Assembly (NCBI GenBank): GCA_900544425.1
Contig: UQUX01000111.1
Coordinates: forward strand, 1 to 5,738
Direction: 5' to 3'
From: an uncultured Collinsella sp.
Lineage (GTDB): Bacteria; Actinomycetota; Coriobacteriia; Coriobacteriales; Coriobacteriaceae
Length of the DNA: 5,738 bases
Shown one piece after another: positions 4,400-5,738 of this stretch. Both the position numbers and the translations under genes were made by a program. How positions within the stretch are numbered: the stretch's first letter is position 1; every line of letters starts with the position of its first letter. The notes below the pieces were generated by a model. It saw only the letters and a program-made list of their open reading frames with translations, had not been told where the DNA came from and made no database searches.

Positions 4400-5161
4400 C
4401 TACTCGCCGCTGGACGCGACCGTCTGACCCTCGACGCCGTTAAATCCAAACAGCATGTCGAGCGCCTGGATGTACCACGGCGCGTCCTTGCCGACTTCTT
4501 CGATTTCCTTGGCAACTTCGCTGGCCTTCTTGGCGTTCGACGACTTCTGGCTCGACGAGGCATCCGAATCGCCGTCCAGGCCCTGCACTTCAATCCTCTT
4601 CTCGCCGGGCATCACCAGGCCCAGGTCCTCGGATGCCGCATCCTTGATACCCTCCTCCGAGAGCAGCTTGTCGACGCTTTTTTGCAGCCCATCATTGTAT
4701 TGCTGGCGAATCTCGACCTGCTTGGTCAAGATATCGCTCGAACGCTTTGCCACGTACAGGTCGCGCACGGGGAAATACAGGCTCACGAGCACCAGGGCAA
4801 CGACGATGCCGATGAATAGCCCTCGCTGAGGACCGTGGGTAAAGTCGTAGATCGCCTTGACCACCGCGTTGTCGTTGGCGTAGTGCATAAAGTCCGAGCC
4901 CGAAAAACGGTTCGAGGGCCTGCTCGACCTATCGTGCGTTTGAGCCGACGAGCGCTGAGCATGCGACGAACGTGCCGGGCGCACTGGTCCATCTGTCGAA
5001 GTATTCACTTGAGCATTGGGGCGCGAGGTACTTGTCGGGCGCTGCATGGAGCGGTCGGCGCCGGCGTAGGCGGACCCACCGAGCTGCACCGTGCGCGCAC
5101 GGCGAGGCGACGGCTCACGCGAACCGGCGGAATAGTACCTGTTGTCGTAAATCTGATCCAT
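4400..5161 (-). CDS. Septum formation initiator (FtsB/DivIC-type) protein
   Basis: This 253-residue protein is a bitopic divisome component by family. Residues 1-90 are low-complexity and rich in Ser, Arg, Pro and Gln, so probably disordered and cytoplasmic. A single transmembrane segment follows at about 114-130 (GLFIGIVVALVLVSLYF), then a coiled-coil stretch (about 135-168), and then EEGIKDAASEDLGLVMPGEKRIEV (169-192), the conserved DivIC/FtsB tail in which a helix is followed by LG-V-PGE. In the family this part lies outside the membrane and joins FtsL and FtsQ/DivIB to control septal wall synthesis. A 60-residue Ser/Lys/Glu-rich extension with a hydrophobic end (PWYIQALDMLFGF) is unusual. 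The ATG at 5161 is preferred because AAGG (5170-5167) precedes it and the upstream promoter falls inside any longer version. It lies between enolase and the phosphatase, as in many actinobacteria. Confidence 0.88.
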   Translation of the reverse strand: MDQIYDNRYYSAGSREPSPRRARTVQLGGSAYAGADRSMQRPTSTSRPNAQVNTSTDGPVRPARSSHAQRSSAQTHDRSSRPSNRFSGSDFMHYANDNAVVKAIYDFTHGPQRGLFIGIVVALVLVSLYFPVRDLYVAKRSSDILTKQVEIRQQYNDGLQKSVDKLLSEEGIKDAASEDLGLVMPGEKRIEVQGLDGDSDASSSQKSSNAKKASEVAKEIEEVGKDAPWYIQALDMLFGFNGVEGQTVASSGE

Positions 5162-5204
5162 GTGCGCCTTGTGCGGTTGAGGTTTGTTTGCGCTAAGTAT
5201 TCTA

Positions 5205-5213
5205 GTTATAGCA
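5205..5213 (-). promoter_or_regulatory. Extended -10 promoter for the FtsB/DivIC-type gene and the phosphatase
   Basis: On the minus strand TGC-TATAAC has the extended -10 pattern and would start transcription near 5198, leaving a leader of about 37 bases before the ATG at 5161. No -35 match is visible 17 bp upstream, which is common with extended -10 promoters. It lies just beyond the enolase terminator, so the two downstream genes can be transcribed independently of enolase. Confidence 0.5.
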
Positions 5214-5251
5214 CGAGCGCCCGCACCGCCTTCGCCAGCCTTTGCTCGACA

Positions 5252-5284
5252 TAAAAAAGGCGCTGAGTCATATGGCCCAGCGCC
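5252..5284 (-). terminator. Rho-independent terminator of the enolase transcript
   Basis: Read on the minus strand, GGCGCTG (5284-5278) pairs with CAGCGCC (5265-5259) around a 12-base loop and is followed at once by six T residues (5258-5253). It lies 73 bp after the enolase stop codon. Confidence 0.85.
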
Positions 5285-5357
5285 CAATGGTGCTCAACAG
5301 CGCCCGGCTGAAGCAAGGCAAATCCGAGTCTTCCCCGCCCCCGCGACCTCCGCGTGC

Positions 5358-5738
5358 CTAGCGAATGTTGTAGAACGCGGCCTTGCCGGCGTAGCGCGCA
5401 CTGCCCTCAAGCTCGTCCTCGATGCGGATGAGCTGGTTGTACTTGGCGATACGGTCGCTGCGGCACGGTGCGCCCGACTTGATCTGGCCGGCGTTGACGC
5501 CCACGACCAGGTCGGCGATCGTGGAGTCCTCGGTCTCGCCGGAACGGTGGCTCACGATGCAAGCGTAGCCGGCCTCCTTGGCGGTCTCGATGGCCTCGAG
5601 CGACTCGGTGAGCGTGCCGATCTGGTTGACCTTGACCAGGATCGCGTTGGCGGCACCCAGCTCGATGCCCTTCTTGAGGCGCTCGGTGTTGGTGACGAAC
5701 AGGTCGTCGCCCACCAGCTGCACCTTGAAGGGCATCGA
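5358..5738 (-). CDS. eno: Enolase (phosphopyruvate hydratase), C-terminal 126 residues, 5' end outside window
   Basis: The fragment is about the last 30 percent of enolase, the glycolytic enzyme that interconverts 2-phosphoglycerate and phosphoenolpyruvate in the cytoplasm. It reads through the right edge in frame, so the first Met seen is internal. Signature segments are LVGDDLFVTN (with the metal-binding Asp at fragment residue 11), ILVKVNQIGTL (with Lys36, the catalytic base), SHRSGETED (63-71, the loop binding the substrate phosphate), GQIKSGAPCRSDR (with Lys87) and YNQLIRIEDEL. All expected active-site residues of this part are present. It is followed by its own terminator, and the FtsB/DivIC-type gene lies next in the same direction, the standard actinobacterial order. 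Confidence 0.97.
   Translation of the reverse strand, partial: SMPFKVQLVGDDLFVTNTERLKKGIELGAANAILVKVNQIGTLTESLEAIETAKEAGYACIVSHRSGETEDSTIADLVVGVNAGQIKSGAPCRSDRIAKYNQLIRIEDELEGSARYAGKAAFYNIR

Noticed and set aside
4372..4593. Upstream extension of the phosphatase frame by 74 residues
   Set aside because: It overlaps the FtsB/DivIC-type gene, is an Arg/Ser/Lys-rich shadow frame, and precedes the conserved family start MADCKRYKVAAIDLG, which has its own ribosome binding site.
3649..4819. Plus-strand open frames opposite the phosphatase and septum genes
   Set aside because: They are antisense shadows of GC-rich coding sequence, with Arg/Ser/Ala-rich composition and no start signals.
5162..5287. 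Upstream extension of the FtsB/DivIC-type frame by 42 residues
   Set aside because: It would read through the enolase terminator hairpin and the extended -10 promoter, and it has no family similarity.

Overview
The window looks like chromosomal DNA of a high-GC, gut-associated actinobacterium. Coriobacteriia, perhaps Collinsella-like, fits best. This rests on the actinobacterial gene order enolase / septum-formation initiator / Ppx-GppA phosphatase, the GC-rich codon use, a galactitol-type PTS subunit and a DUF4143 ATPase of the kind common in gut anaerobes. No database search was possible, so the genus is an inference.

Left part (1-1476). A minus-strand carbohydrate operon begins with a galactitol-family PTS IIB subunit (286-573). 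A VOC/glyoxalase-fold protein follows 11 bp later and runs off the left edge. Divergent from it, behind a TATAAT box, is a 207-aa membrane-anchored helical-repeat protein of unknown function (737-1360), then tRNA-Leu(UAA) with an encoded CCA (1392-1476).

Middle (1477-3369). This is the accessory part. The 473 bp between the tRNA and the next gene hold no convincing protein gene but are densely structured. They contain a terminator, a roughly 130-bp hairpin-rich segment, a second copy of the tRNA 3' end plus terminator at a period of exactly 196 bp, a 71-bp palindromic element, and a 33-bp tandem repeat whose units each carry a small palindrome. The tandem repeat reaches into the promoter region of an AAA_14/DUF4143 ATPase (1950-3251). 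A second, diverged copy of the palindromic element lies just after the ATPase gene, so the gene sits between two related repeats like a cargo cassette. It also appears less GC-rich than the genes to its right.

Right part (3370-5738). Minus-strand housekeeping genes read right to left: the enolase C-terminus, a rho-independent terminator, an extended -10 promoter, an FtsB/DivIC-type divisome protein with a long disordered N-terminus, and a Ppx/GppA exopolyphosphatase 28 bp downstream. The DUF501 gene usually found between the last two in actinobacteria is absent. The palindromic element ends one base from the phosphatase stop codon, so the boundary between core and accessory DNA is sharp.

No clearly new multi-gene system is visible. 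The most unusual signals are the repeat-flanked ATPase with palindromic tandem repeats at its promoter, and the tRNA-Leu 3' end/terminator duplication around a structured non-coding element.
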